In this document: in pieces, positions 46,046 to 57,875 of the stretch | How positions within the stretch are numbered: position 1 is the first letter of the stretch | Layout of the letters: each line of letters opens with the position of its first letter | NCBI GenBank assembly: GCA_963784895.1 | Contig: CAWATM010000001.1 | Coordinates: 62,001-126,000 of the forward strand | Length of the DNA stretch: 64,000 nt | Source of the DNA: Gaiellasilicea sp963784895 | Lineage (GTDB): Bacteria > Actinomycetota > Thermoleophilia > Gaiellales > Gaiellaceae | Reading direction: 5' to 3' | The notes under the pieces: model-generated | Databases searched by the model: none | What the model saw: the letters and a program-made list of their open reading frames with translations, nothing else | What the model was told of the DNA's origin: nothing | Position numbers and translations under genes: made by a program

Positions 46046-49000
46046 TCACTGGTAGAGCCACACCCGCATCAGGGAGAGCAGCTGGTCGGTGTCGACCGGC
46101 TTCGTGATGTAGTCGGAGGCGCCGGCTGAGATCGAGCGCTCCCGGTCGCCGCGCATCGCCTTGGCGGTCAGGGCGATGATCGGCAACCGCTCGAACTCGG
46201 GCAGCTCGCGGATCGCCCGCGTCGTCTCGTAGCCGTCCAGCTCCGGCATCATCACGTCCATCAGCACGAGGTCGACGTCGCCCGCACGCTTCAGTGCCTC
46301 GATTCCCTCGCGGCCGTTCTCGGCGAAGATCACCTCCATCCCGTGCGCTTCGAGCGCGCTCGTGAGCGCGAAGACATTGCGGACGTCGTCGTCTACGATC
46401 AGCACCTTCTTGCCGACGAAGAGCGCGTCGACGTTGTGCAGCTGCTCGAGCATCCGCCGCTTCGAGTCCGGCAGCTTCGACTCGACGCGGTGCAGGAAGA
46501 GCGAGGTCTCGTCGAGCAGGCGCTCCGGTGAGCGCGCGTCCTTGACGACGATCGTCTCCGCGTAGCGCTTCAGCTTCGTCTCCTCGCGCCGCGTCAGATC
46601 CTTGCCCGTGTAGACGATCACCGGCAGCGCACGCGAGCGTTCGGTCGTCTTCACCTTCTCGAGCAGGTCGAAGCCGGTCATCTTCGGCAGCTTCAGGTCG
46701 AGCACCATGCAGTCGAACTCCGGCTCGGAGTCGAGCGCCGCGAGCGCCTCCTCCGAGGAGCCGACCGCGACGATCTCGATGTCGCCGTCGCCGCCGACGA
46801 GCTCGACGATCGCGTCGCGCTGCGCCTCGTCGTCGTCGACGACGAGCAGGCGGCGGACGGTGCGGGCGATGAACGACTCGATTCGGCCGAAGACGCCCTC
46901 GAGGGCCTCGAGCGACGCCGGCTTCTGCACGAACGCGGCTGCTCCCGCCATCAGGGCCGGCTGCAGCTCCTCCACCGCCGAGACGATGTGCACGGGGATG
47001 TGACGCGTGGCGGGATGATGCTTGAGTCGGTCGAGCACCGTCCAGCCGTCGAGCACCGGCAGGCTCATGTCCAGCACGATCGCATCCGGCCGGAACTCGC
47101 GGGCGAGCGCGAGGCCGGTGTCGCCGCGGAGCGCGACGAGGCCCTTGAAGCCGCGCTCGCGGGCGATCTCGAGCTCGGTGCGGGCGAAGTCGGCGTCGTC
47201 CTCGACGATCAGGACGACGCGGTCGCCCTCCTCGATCGAGTCGCGGTCGTCCTCGACCTCGCTCGTGATCAGCAGGATCGGATCGAGCTCCGGCTCGTCG
47301 CCGTTGTGGCTCTCGGCCGTCGCCGGCGAGAGCCCGGCCGAGACGGCGTCGAGCAGCTCGGCCGGTGTCGCCGCCGGCGCCGTCTCGACGTAGCGCTCGG
47401 GCAGGTAGAGCGTGAAGGTGCTGCCCTGACCGGGCGCCGACTCGACGTGGATCTCGCCCCCGAGGAGGCGGGCGATCTCGCGGCTGATCGAGAGGCCGAG
47501 CCCGGTGCCGCCGTAGCGGCGGCTCGTCGTCCCGTCCGCCTGCTGGAACGCCTCGAAGATCAGGCGAAGCTTGTCGTGCGGGATGCCGACGCCCGTGTCG
47601 ACGACCGAGAAGCCGATCACGCGTTCCGCCTTCGAGAGGACGTCGCCCGCGAACTGCCGCCCGACCGCCTGGCCGACCCGGAGGACGACGCCGCCCGACT
47701 CGGTGAACTTGAGCGCGTTCGAGAGCAGGTTCTTCAGCACCTGCTGCAGCCGCTGCGGGTCGGTGACGATCGTCGGCAGCGCGTTCTCGGCGAAGTCGAG
47801 CTCGAACGAGAGCCCGTTCTCGACCGCGATCGGCATGAAGGCTCGCTCGAGCGTCGAGAGCTCCTCGGCGACCGAGACCTCGGCGGCGTGGACGTCCATC
47901 TTCCCGGCCTCGACCTTCGAGAGATCGAGGATGTCGTTGATCAGCCCGAGCAGCTCCGAGCCGGCGTTGTGAATCGTGGTCGCGAACTCGATCTGCTTCT
48001 CGGTCAGGTTGCCGTCGGCGTTGTCGCCGAGCAGCTTCGCGAGGATCAGCAGTGAGTTGAGCGGCGTTCTCAGCTCGTGCGACATGTTCGCGAGGAACTC
48101 GGACTTGTACTTCGAGGAAAGCGCCAGCTGCTCCGCCTTCTCCTCGAGCGCGCTGCGGGCCTCCTCGATCTCGGCGTTCTTGATCTCGATGCGGCGGTTC
48201 TGCTCCTCCAGCTGCTGCGACCGCTCCTCCAACTCCTCGTTCGTCTGCTGCAGCTCCTCCTGCTGGGTCTGGAGCAGCTCCTCGGATGCCCGCAGCGTCG
48301 CGGTCTGGGCCTCGAGCTCGGCATTCGACCGCTTCAGCTCGTCCTGCTGCGCCTGCAGCTCCTCCGACTGGCTCTGCAGGTCCTGCGTCAGCTGCTGGGA
48401 CTGGAGCAGCAGCTCCTCGGTGCGCATGTTCGCGAGGATCGTGTTCAGGACAACGCCGATCGACTCGGAGAGCTGGTCGAGGAACGTCTGCTGGACCCCG
48501 CTGAACGGTGTGAACGAGGCGAGCTCGATCACCGCCATCACGTTCTCCTCGAACAGGACGGGGATGACGATGATGCTCGTCGGCGCCGCCTCGCCGAGCC
48601 CCGAGGCGATCTTGATGTAGTCCTCGGGCGCCTGCGTGATCACGATCGCCTTCTTCTCGAGCGCGGCCTGGCCGACGATCGCCTCGCCGAGCTTGAACCG
48701 GTTCGCGATCGACTTCCGCTCCTTGTAGCCGTACGTCGCGATCAGCCGCAGCTCTGTCTCCTCGTCCTCGCCCACGTCTTCGGCGACGTAGAAGGCACCG
48801 TGATGGGCGTCGACGAGCGGCGTCACCTCGCTCATCAGGAGCTTTGCGACTGTCTTCTGGTCGCGGAGTCCCTGCAGCATTCCGGAGAAGCGGGCGAGGT
48901 TCGAGTTGAGCCAGTCCTGCGAGGCGTTCCGATCGGTGGTCTCGCGGAGGTTGCCGATCATCTGATTGATGTTGTCCTTGAGGTCCGACACCTCTCCGGC

Positions 49001-52000
49001 GGCCTCGACCGTGATCGAGCGGGTCAGGTCGCCCTGGGTCACCGCGGTCGACACGTCCGCGATCGCGCGCAGCTGCGTCGTCAGGGTCTGGGCGAGCTGG
49101 TTGACGTTGTCGGTCAGCCCCTTCCAGACGCCGGAGACGCCCTCGACCTGAGCCTGGACGCCGAGCTTGCCCTCGATGCCGACCTCCTGGGCGACCCGCG
49201 TGACCTCGGCCGCGAACGTCGAAAGCAGGTCGACCATCGTGTTGATCGTCCCGGCGAGCCGGCCGACCTCGCCCTTCGCCTCGACCGTGATCTTCTGCGA
49301 GAGATCGCCCTTCGCGACCGCGGTCGTCACGGCGGCGATGTTGCGCACCTGCGACGTGAGGTTGCCGGCGAGCAGGTTGACGTTCTCCGTCAGGTCCTTC
49401 CAGGTGCCGGAGACACCGGCGACTTCAGCCTGGCCCCCGAGCATGCCCTCCGTTCCCACCTCGCGGGCGACGCGCGTGACCTCGGCCGCGAAGGCGGAGA
49501 GCTGGTCGACCATCGTGTTGATCGTGTCCTTGAGCTCGAGCACCTCGCCCTTGACGTCGACCGTCACCTTTTTCGAGAGGTCTCCGTTCGCGACGGCGGT
49601 CGTGACAGTGGCGATGTTCCGCACCTGCTCGGTCAGCGAGGAGGCCATGAAGTTGACGCTGTCCGTCAGGTCGCTCCAGGTGCCCGAGACGCCCTCGACG
49701 CGCGCCTGGCCGCCGAGGCGGCCCTCGGTGCCGACCTCGCGCGCGACGCGGGTCACCTCGGAGGCGAAGGCGCGGAGCTGGTCGACCATCGTGTTGATCG
49801 TGTCCTTGAGCTCGAAGACCTCGCCCTTGACGTCGACGGTGATCTTCTTGGAGAGGTCGCCGTTCGCGACAGCGGTCGTGACGGTGGCGATGTTCCGCAC
49901 CTGCTCGGTCAGCGAGGAGGCCATGAAGTTGACGTTGTCGGTCAGGTCGCGCCAGGTGCCGGAGACGCCCTTCACCTGAGCCTGGCCGCCGAGCTTGCCC
50001 TCGGTGCCAACCTCGCGGGCGACGCGGGTGACCTCGGCCGCGAAGCTCGAAAGCTGGTCGACCATCGTGTTGATCGTCGCCGCGAGCTGCGCCACCTCGC
50101 CCTTCGCCTCGACGGTGATCTTCTGCGAGAGGTCGCCCTTCGCGACCGCCGTCGTGACGTCCGCGATCGCCCGCACCTGGTCGGTGAGGTTGTTCGCGAG
50201 CTGGTTGACGTTCTCGGTCAGGTCCTTCCAGGTGCCGGAGACGCCGACGACCTCGGCCTGGCCGCCGAGCTTGCCCTCGGTGCCGACCTCCTTCGCGACG
50301 CGCGTCACCTCGGCGGCAAAGGACGAGAGCTGGTCGACCATCGTGTTGATCGTCGACTTCAGCTCCGCGATCTCGCCCTTGACGTCGACCGTGACCTTCT
50401 TCGAGAGGTCGCCGTTCGCGACCGCCGTCGTCACCTCGGCGATGTTCCGCACCTGCGCCGTCAGCGAGGTCGCCATCGTGTTCACGTTCTGGGTCAGGTC
50501 GCGCCAGACGCCTGAGACGTCCTCGACCTCGGCCTCGACACCGAGCTTCCCTTCGGTGCCGACCTCGCGGGCGACGCGCGTGACCTCGGCGGCGAAGGAC
50601 GAGAGCTGGTCGACCATCGTGTTGATCGTCGACTTCAGCTCCGCGATCTCGCCCTTCGCGTCGACGGTGATCTTCCGTGAGAGGTCGCCGTTCGCGACCG
50701 CCGTCGTGACGTCGGCGATCGCGCGCACCTGGCCGGTGAGGTTGTTCGCGAGCAGGTTGACGTTGTCGGTCAGGCCGCGCCAGGTGCCGGAGACGCCCTC
50801 GACGCGCGCCTGGCCGCCGAGGCATGCCCTCGGTGCCGACCTCGCGGGCGACGCGCGTGACCTCGGCCGCGAAGGCGGAGAGCTGGTCGACCATCGTGTT
50901 GATCGTCGAGGCGAGCTGGGCGATCTCGCCCTTGGTCTCGATCGTGATCTTCTGCGTCAGGTCGCCCTTCGCGACGGCGGTCGTCACCTCGGCGATCGAG
51001 CGCACCTGTGCCGTCAGGTTGTCGGCCATCAGGTTCACGTTCTCGGTCAGCCCGCGCCAGGTGCCGGAGACGCCCTCGACCTGGGCCTGGCCGCCGAGCT
51101 TGCCCTCGGTGCCGACCTCGCGGGCGACGCGGGTGACCTCGGCCGCGAACGCCGAGAGCTGGTCGACCATCGTGTTGATCGTGTCCTTGAGCTGCAGCAC
51201 CTCGCCGCGCGCGTCGACCGTGATCTTCTTCGAGAGGTCTCCCCGGGCAACAGCGGTCGTCACGTCGGCGATGTTCCGCACCTGGTCGGTGAGGTTGTTC
51301 GCGAGCGTGTTCACGTTCTCGGTCAGCCCGCGCCAGGTGCCGGAGACGCCCTCGACCTGGGCCTGGCCGCCGAGCTTGCCCTCGGTGCCGACCTCGCGGG
51401 CGACGCGGGTGACCTCGGCCGCGAAGGCGGAGAGCTGGTCGACCATCGTGTTGATCGTGTCCTTGAGCTCGAGCACCTCGCCGGCGACGTCGACGGTGAT
51501 CTTCTTGGAGAGGTCGCCGTTCGCGACCGCGGTCGTGACGGCGGCGATGTTCCGTACCTGCGAGGTGAGGTTGCCGGCGAGCGTGTTGACGTTGTCGGTC
51601 AGGTCCTTCCAGACGCCGGAGACGCCCTCGACCTGGGCCTGGCCGCCGAGCCGGCCCTCGGTGCCGACCTCGCGCGCGACCCGTGTCACCTCGGCGGCGA
51701 ACGAGCGCAGCTGCTCGACCATCGTGTTGACGGTCTCCTTCACCTCGAGCACCTCGCCCCGGACCTCGACGGTGATCTTCTTCGAGAGGTCGCCGTTCGC
51801 GACCGCCGTCGTCACGTCCGCGATGTTCCGCACCTGGTCGGTCAGGTTGTCCGCGAGCGTGTTCACGTTCTCCGTCAGGTCCTTCCAGACGCCGGAGACG
51901 CCTTCGACCTGGGCCTGGCCGCCGAGCTTGCCCTCGGTGCCGACCTCTTTCGCGACGCGCGTCACCTCGGCCGAGAAGGAGCGCAGCTGGTCGACCATCG

Positions 52001-53048
52001 TGTTGATGGTCTCCTTCAGCTCGAGCACCTCTCCCTTGACGTCGACGGTGATCTTCTTGGAGAGGTCGCCGTTCGCGACCGCCGTCGTGACGGCGGCGAT
52101 GTTCCGCACCTGCGAGGTGAGGTTGCCGGCGAGCGTGTTCACGTTCTCGGTCAGGTCCTTCCACACGCCCGAGACGCCCTTGACCTGCGCCTGGCCGCCG
52201 AGGTTGCCGTCTGTGCCGACCTCGCGGGCGACGCGCGTGACCTCGTCGGCGAAGCTGGAGAGCTGGTCGACCATCGTGTTCACGGTGTTCTTCAGCTCGA
52301 GCACCTCACCCTTGACGTCGACGGTCACCTTCCGTGAGAGGTCGCCGTTCGCGACCGCCGTCGTGACGTCGGCGATGTTCCGCACCTGGCCGGTCAGGTT
52401 CGAGGCCATCTGGTTGACGGAGTCGGTCAAGTCCTTCCAGGTGCCGGAGACGCCCTTGACGCGCGCCTGGCCGCCGAGCTTGCCCTCGGTGCCGACCTCG
52501 CGGGCGACGCGGGTCACCTCGGCCGCGAAACTGGAGAGCTGGTCGACCATCGCGTTCACGGTCGTGCCGATCCGGCGGAACTCACCCCGGACGGGCTGGC
52601 CGTCGATCTCGAGCTGGATCCGCTGGCGCAGGTCGCCGTCTGCGACTGCGTCGATCACGCGCGCGACCTCGATCGTCGGCCGCGCCAGGTTGTCGATCAG
52701 CTCGTTGACCGCGCCGACCTTCTCCGCCCACGAGCCCGGCGCCCCCGCGACGCCGGCCCGCTCGTTGATCCGACCCTCGCGACCTACGACCTTGCTCACC
52801 CGCACCAGCTCCCGCGTCACCTGCTCGTTCCGCTCGACGAGCGTGTTGAAGGCCGCAGCGACCTCGGCCAGCGGTCCCGCCGCCCGCAGGCGGACGGAGA
52901 AGTCGCCGTCGCGGGCGGCCTCGAGCGCGGCCGTCAACCGGGCGACCTGTGCCTCCGTCAGCGTCCCGGCGCCGTTCTCGGCGCCGGAGCGGGCAGTCGT
53001 CTTCCGGGCGGGCTTCGAGCGCGCACCGCGGGTCGGCACAGGGGGCAC
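46046..53048 (-). pseudogene. Giant poly-HAMP hybrid histidine kinase (Nik1/Os-1-like), 1-bp frameshift
   Basis: About 2,333 residues when one base is removed. An N-terminal divergent HAMP pair is followed by 13 tandem 92-residue HAMP-type repeats, a GAF domain (near residue 1,375-1,530), a long Gln/Glu coiled coil, HisKA (phospho-His in LANMSHELRTPLNSLLILAK), HATPase (LLSNALKF, VVDTGVGIPHDK, GGTGLGLSI) and three receiver domains, each with phospho-Asp (VLDMSLP, VLDLKLP, LMDVMMP). No membrane helix is visible. GTG 53048 has AAGGAG 6 nt upstream. The frame breaks at 50821-50822 in repeat 7, where GAGGCATG replaces the GAGCATG seen in repeat 12. If real, the 5' part ends as about 740 residues of HAMP array, and the 3' part (46046 to about 50822) still encodes six HAMP repeats plus the kinase. 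Confidence 0.9.
48983..52571 (-). repeat. 13 tandem 276-bp repeats (HAMP array)
   Basis: Thirteen in-frame copies of a 276-bp unit (277 in copy 7) encode 92 residues each, starting near TINTMVDQL, through EVTRVAREVGTEGKLGGQA and GVSGTWKDLTENVN to TTAVANGDLSKKITVDVKGE. Copies differ mainly at the linker words (Q/R/N-IA-D/A/E/T) and at DLS-K/R/Q-K. DNA identity between neighbours is high enough that copy number could change by recombination. Confidence 0.95.
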
Positions 53049-53175
53049 GGATAACTCCTTTTCTTGAGCAGCGGGGTTGTCTCGGAGCTCCTCTAGCTCC
53101 TGAACGCGACTATGCCCAATCGGGGGCGATGTTGAACGACCTTTCGGCAGGAATCGCCTTGTTCGGAAGCGCGCT

Positions 53176-54141
53176 CTACGCCCGTGCGAGCGCCTGCTCG
53201 AGGTCGGCCCAGAGCGCGTCGGGAGGCTCGAGGCCGACCGACAGCCGCAGCAGGCCTTCGGGGACGCGATCGCCCTCCCAGCGGTGGCGTGACTCCATCG
53301 TCGAGGTGACGCCGCCGAGGCTCGTCGCATTCACGATCAGCGACGTCGCCGTCTCGACCCGCCTCGCGGCGGCGCCGTCGGCGACGTCGAAGGAGAGGAG
53401 GGCGCCGAAGCCCGGATAACGGACGTTCTGCGTCGTCGAATGCGCGTCGAGGCGGCCGACGAGGTCGGCCGCGGTCGCGCTCTGCTGCCGGACCCGCGCC
53501 TCGAGCGTCCGCAGGCCACGCAGCAGGAGCCACGCGGGATCGGGCGCGGCGACGATCCCGGAACGCGTGCGGAACTCGAGCAGCCGCGCTGCGTGGTCGG
53601 CCCTCTTCGCGGCGACCGCACCGAGGAGCACGTCGTGGTGGCCGCCGAGGTACTTCGTCGCCGAGTGGACGACCAGGTCGCAGCCGCGCGCGAGCGCGCG
53701 CAGGTACACCGGCGTCGCCGCGGTCGCGTCGCAGACGACGAGACCGGGATGGGCGGCGGCGGCCTCGAAGTCCGGCATCGTCAGGAGCGGGTTGGACGGC
53801 GCCTCGACCCAGACGAGGTCGGCCTCGGGCGGTGGCGGGCCGGTCTGGTCGAAGAGGACGTGCCGGAGTCCCCAGCGCTCGAGGTCGGACAGCAGCACGC
53901 CGGTGCCGTAGTAGGCGTCAGCGGCGAGCGCGACGGTTTGGCCGGGCTCGAGCAGCGCGAGCACGAGCGCGGTGGTCGCGCCCATCCCCGACGAGAAGAG
54001 CAGCGCCTCGCCGCCTTCCATGTCGCCAAGCAGCCGCTCCACCTCCACCCCGGCCGGGTGCGCATTCCGCGCGTAGTAGAAGGGCCCAGGCTCGCCGTCG
54101 ACGTAGGCCCAGGTCGTCGAGCGGTCGAGCGGCGTCTCCAT
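53176..54141 (-). CDS. Cys/Met-metabolism PLP-dependent enzyme (trans-sulfuration family)
   Basis: 321-residue PLP enzyme of the cystathionine gamma-synthase/lyase fold. YYARNAHPAGVEVERLLGDM, EGGEALLFSSGMGATTALVL (phosphate contacts), and VHSATKYLGGHHDVLLGAV with the Schiff-base Lys. It is shorter than the usual 380-400 aa, mainly at the N-terminus, which begins almost at the first conserved block. The exact reaction cannot be told. It is divergent from the carboxylase gene across the 22-bp repeats. Confidence 0.87.
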   Translation of the reverse strand: METPLDRSTTWAYVDGEPGPFYYARNAHPAGVEVERLLGDMEGGEALLFSSGMGATTALVLALLEPGQTVALAADAYYGTGVLLSDLERWGLRHVLFDQTGPPPPEADLVWVEAPSNPLLTMPDFEAAAAHPGLVVCDATAATPVYLRALARGCDLVVHSATKYLGGHHDVLLGAVAAKRADHAARLLEFRTRSGIVAAPDPAWLLLRGLRTLEARVRQQSATAADLVGRLDAHSTTQNVRYPGFGALLSFDVADGAAARRVETATSLIVNATSLGGVTSTMESRHRWEGDRVPEGLLRLSVGLEPPDALWADLEQALARA

Positions 54142-54170
54142 GCCGCGAATCTAGCGCGCCGAGCGCGAGA

Positions 54171-54246
54171 GCTTGTGTGACAGGAACACAAACCCGCCGG
54201 CCTGCACCGTTCCGTCGCTCGCGGGCTTGTGTGACAGGAACACAAA
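54171..54246. repeat. Two 22-bp direct repeats with internal dyad
   Basis: GCTTGTGTGACAGGAACACA plus AA occurs at 54171-54192 and identically at 54225-54246, 54 bp apart. Each copy contains the dyad TTGTGT / ACACAA with a 7-nt spacer. They lie in the 130-bp divergent gap between the PLP enzyme and the carboxylase gene. Candidate paired operator or REP-type repeat. Confidence 0.7.
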
Positions 54247-54271
54247 GTCCGGAGCGCGTTAGGCTCCCGCG

Positions 54272-55837
<1,566 letters not shown>

Positions 55838-55857
55838 CGCTCACGGCCGGCCGTTGC

Positions 55858-55888
55858 GGACATGTCGGGGCCAGGACCCCACACGTCC
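55858..55888. terminator. Convergent hairpin between pccB and the GNAT gene
   Basis: Arms GGACATGT/ACACGTCC (7 of 8 paired) and inner GGGG/CCCC around a 6-nt loop, 20 nt after both gene ends. Could terminate both directions. Confidence 0.5.
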
Positions 55889-55907
55889 CGCGCGGACGGT
55901 GGTGACT

Positions 55908-56744
55908 TCAGACGAAGGCGTACTGGGTCGAATCGCAGACGCGGCGGTAGCCGATCGCGACGTAGATTTTGTTCGAAGTCGGGTTGGCCACGTCGGTGTA
56001 GAGGAAGCAGAAGCTGCGGCCGGCCGCGAGCTGCTCCGCCGAGATGTGCGCGGTGAGTGCGCTCGCGTAGCCGCGGCGGCGGTGCGCGGGCGGCGTGTAG
56101 ACCGGGCCGATCCGGACCCCGGTCGGCGTCGGGCTGCCGAAGCCGACGGCCGAGACCGGCGCGCCGCAGTCCTCCCAGAGCGCGATCCCATTGCCCGCCG
56201 TGGTCAACCTGTGGTCGACGTTGCGCGCGCTCTGCTCCTCGTCCAGCTCTAGTGCGCTGAGCGCCTCGACGCCGAACTCGACCCACCAACTGACGAGCAG
56301 CTCACGGTCGTCCCTCGTCGCGGTGCGCGGCGCTCCGGGCGGCGTTGCAGGCGGAATGACGGCGTCGAGCGCGTAGATCCCCTGCTGCACCCGTGGCTCT
56401 GGCGCGACACCGTGCAGGCGCGCGTAGGCGGCGACGAAGGCGTCGATCTCCGGCACGGCGCCCACGGCGCCGGGGATGCCACCGCCCAGCGCGCCCGCGA
56501 TCGCTTCCAGCGCGGTGTTGTCGCCGCCGCCGAGCACGAGGTTGTACGGCGGCGTCCGCAACGCCGCGCCGACGACCGCATCCCCGTCTTCGACGAGCCA
56601 GAGCTCGTGCTCGGGGTACAGCTCTGGGCTGTCGCGCAGCGTGCCGGCCAGGCCGAGGATGAGGTTGTGCCGCGCCTCGTCCGTGAGCAACGGGGCCGCG
56701 CGCTCGAGGAACTCCGTTGCGCTCCCCGCCTTGACGACCCGCAT
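55908..56744 (-). CDS. GNAT family N-acetyltransferase
   Basis: 278-residue protein. The acetyl-CoA site is in GPVYTPPAHRRRGYASALTA, and the last strand FLYTDVANPTSNKIYVAIGY is typical of the family. The N-terminal half is a more divergent GNAT-like domain. Substrate unknown. Divergent from the MerR/TOBE gene, with only 25 bp between starts, so the two start regions overlap with the palindromes described there. Confidence 0.88.
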   Translation of the reverse strand: MRVVKAGSATEFLERAAPLLTDEARHNLILGLAGTLRDSPELYPEHELWLVEDGDAVVGAALRTPPYNLVLGGGDNTALEAIAGALGGGIPGAVGAVPEIDAFVAAYARLHGVAPEPRVQQGIYALDAVIPPATPPGAPRTATRDDRELLVSWWVEFGVEALSALELDEEQSARNVDHRLTTAGNGIALWEDCGAPVSAVGFGSPTPTGVRIGPVYTPPAHRRRGYASALTAHISAEQLAAGRSFCFLYTDVANPTSNKIYVAIGYRRVCDSTQYAFV

Positions 56745-56754
56745 CTGTCTACCC

Positions 56755-56780
56755 TATCTTGCCTAAGCAATGCCTAGGCA
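56755..56780 (+). promoter_or_regulatory. -10 element and start-codon palindrome of the molybdate-type regulator
   Basis: TATCTT at 56755-56760 lies 10 nt before ATG 56770, with no room for a Shine-Dalgarno, the layout of a leaderless transcript. TTGCCTAAGCAA (56759-56770) and the perfect palindrome TGCCTAGGCA (56771-56780) surround the start codon, a plausible auto-operator. Confidence 0.45.
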
Positions 56781-57147
56781 GACATTGTCGGCCGCGGAGG
56801 CGGCCCGCGCGCTCGGGATCAGCGTCGACACACTGCGTCGCTGGGATCGCGACGGCAAGATCGCCGTGGAGCGTGACACGGCGAACCGGCGCGTCGTCGC
56901 CGCCGACGAGATCGAGCGCCTGCGCGGCCCGCACGGCGACGAGACCCTCTCCGCCCGCAACCGCTTCCGCGGCGTCGTCCGCTCGGTCGAGCTGGACGGC
57001 CTGCTGGCGAAGATCGAGATCGACGTCACCGAGCCGGCCCGCGTCGTCGCGATCGTGACGCGCGAGTCCGCCGAGGAGCTCGGGCTGAAGGCGGGGATGA
57101 GCGCGGCGGGCGTCGTCAAGGCGACGTCGGTGATGGTGGAGCGGTGA
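56770..57147 (+). CDS. MerR-type HTH - TOBE (Mop-like) molybdate-binding regulator
   Basis: 125-residue protein. An N-terminal MerR/excisionase-like helix-turn-helix (ARALGISVDTLRRWDRDGKI, about residues 13-32) is followed by a single TOBE/Mop-like domain (SARNRFRGVVRSVELDGLLA to SAAGVVKATSVMVER). The fusion suggests a molybdate- or tungstate-sensing regulator, a compact alternative to ModE. The stop overlaps modA as GTGA, so sensor and importer are co-expressed. Confidence 0.88.
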   Translation: MPRQTLSAAEAARALGISVDTLRRWDRDGKIAVERDTANRRVVAADEIERLRGPHGDETLSARNRFRGVVRSVELDGLLAKIEIDVTEPARVVAIVTRESAEELGLKAGMSAAGVVKATSVMVER

Positions 57148-57875
57148 GAGGCGGGCTCGCCGTCGCCTCGCTCGTCGCTGCGGCCGCGCTCGCCACCGGC
57201 TTCGCGTCGACCCGCTCGGAAGGCCCGGCGACCGCGTACGCGGCCGCGTCTCTCACCGACGTCTTCCCGAAGATCTCGCCGTCGTCCCGGTTCCAGTTCG
57301 CGGGCTCGAACCAGCTTGCGCTCCAGATCTCCCGCGGTGCGCCCGCCGACGTCTTCGCGTCGGCGAGCCCCGTCTACACGCAGAACCTCTTCCGCGACGG
57401 CCTCCTCGAGAAGCCGCGCACGTTCGCGACGAACTCGCTCGTCCTCGCCGTGCCGCGCTCGAACCCGGCGAAGATCCGCTCCGTCTTCGACCTGCCGAAG
57501 CGGCCGAAGCTGAAGCTCGTCGTCGCGGGCCAGCAGGTGCCGATCGGTCTCTATACCCGCGAGGTGCTGAAGCGGCTCGCCCTGCTACGCGTGCTGCGCA
57601 AGGCGGTCAGCCAGGAGCCGGATGTGAAGGGGATCGTCGGCAAGCTCGCGCTCGGTGAGGCGGACGCGGGCTTCGTCTACGCGACGGATGTGCGCGCCGC
57701 CTCGTCGCGGCTGCTCGCGATCCCGCTGCCGAAGCGGTCTCAGCCGACCGTCCGCTACGAGGTCGCGGTCGTGAAGGGGTCGAAGAACCGCGCGGCGGCG
57801 CTCGAGCTCGTCGCCGACCTGCTCAGCACCGACGGCAGGCGCGAGCTCCGCAATGCCGGCTTCGGGCTCCCGTGA
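57144..57875 (+). CDS. modA: Molybdate ABC transporter substrate-binding protein
   Basis: 243-residue exported protein. Signal peptide (about 1-24) without a lipobox Cys. ModA signatures: AYAAASLTDVFPKI, FAGSNQLALQISRGAPADVF (oxyanion site Ser), and LALGEADAGFVYATDV. It ends with ALELVADLLSTDGRRELRNA. GTG 57144 overlaps the regulator, and the end overlaps modB by 4 nt. Confidence 0.93.
   Translation: MRGGLAVASLVAAAALATGFASTRSEGPATAYAAASLTDVFPKISPSSRFQFAGSNQLALQISRGAPADVFASASPVYTQNLFRDGLLEKPRTFATNSLVLAVPRSNPAKIRSVFDLPKRPKLKLVVAGQQVPIGLYTREVLKRLALLRVLRKAVSQEPDVKGIVGKLALGEADAGFVYATDVRAASSRLLAIPLPKRSQPTVRYEVAVVKGSKNRAAALELVADLLSTDGRRELRNAGFGLP

Noticed and set aside
48077..50515. 812-codon plus-strand open frame over the kinase gene
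   Set aside because: Arg/Asp/Leu-rich translation typical of a GC-rich antisense frame; the opposite strand encodes clear kinase and HAMP motifs.
49425..50821. Continuation of the upstream HAMP frame past the frameshift as true protein
   Set aside because: The translation turns into Arg/Gly-rich sequence without HAMP pattern, while the neighbouring frame resumes the repeat exactly.
49995..52337. 780-codon open frame antisense to the HAMP repeats
   Set aside because: It is the periodic shadow of the 276-bp repeats in high-GC DNA; its translation repeats without any recognisable fold and it lacks a ribosome site.
48983..52571. CRISPR-like array
   Set aside because: Repeats are 276 bp, contiguous and in frame, with no spacers; they encode HAMP units.
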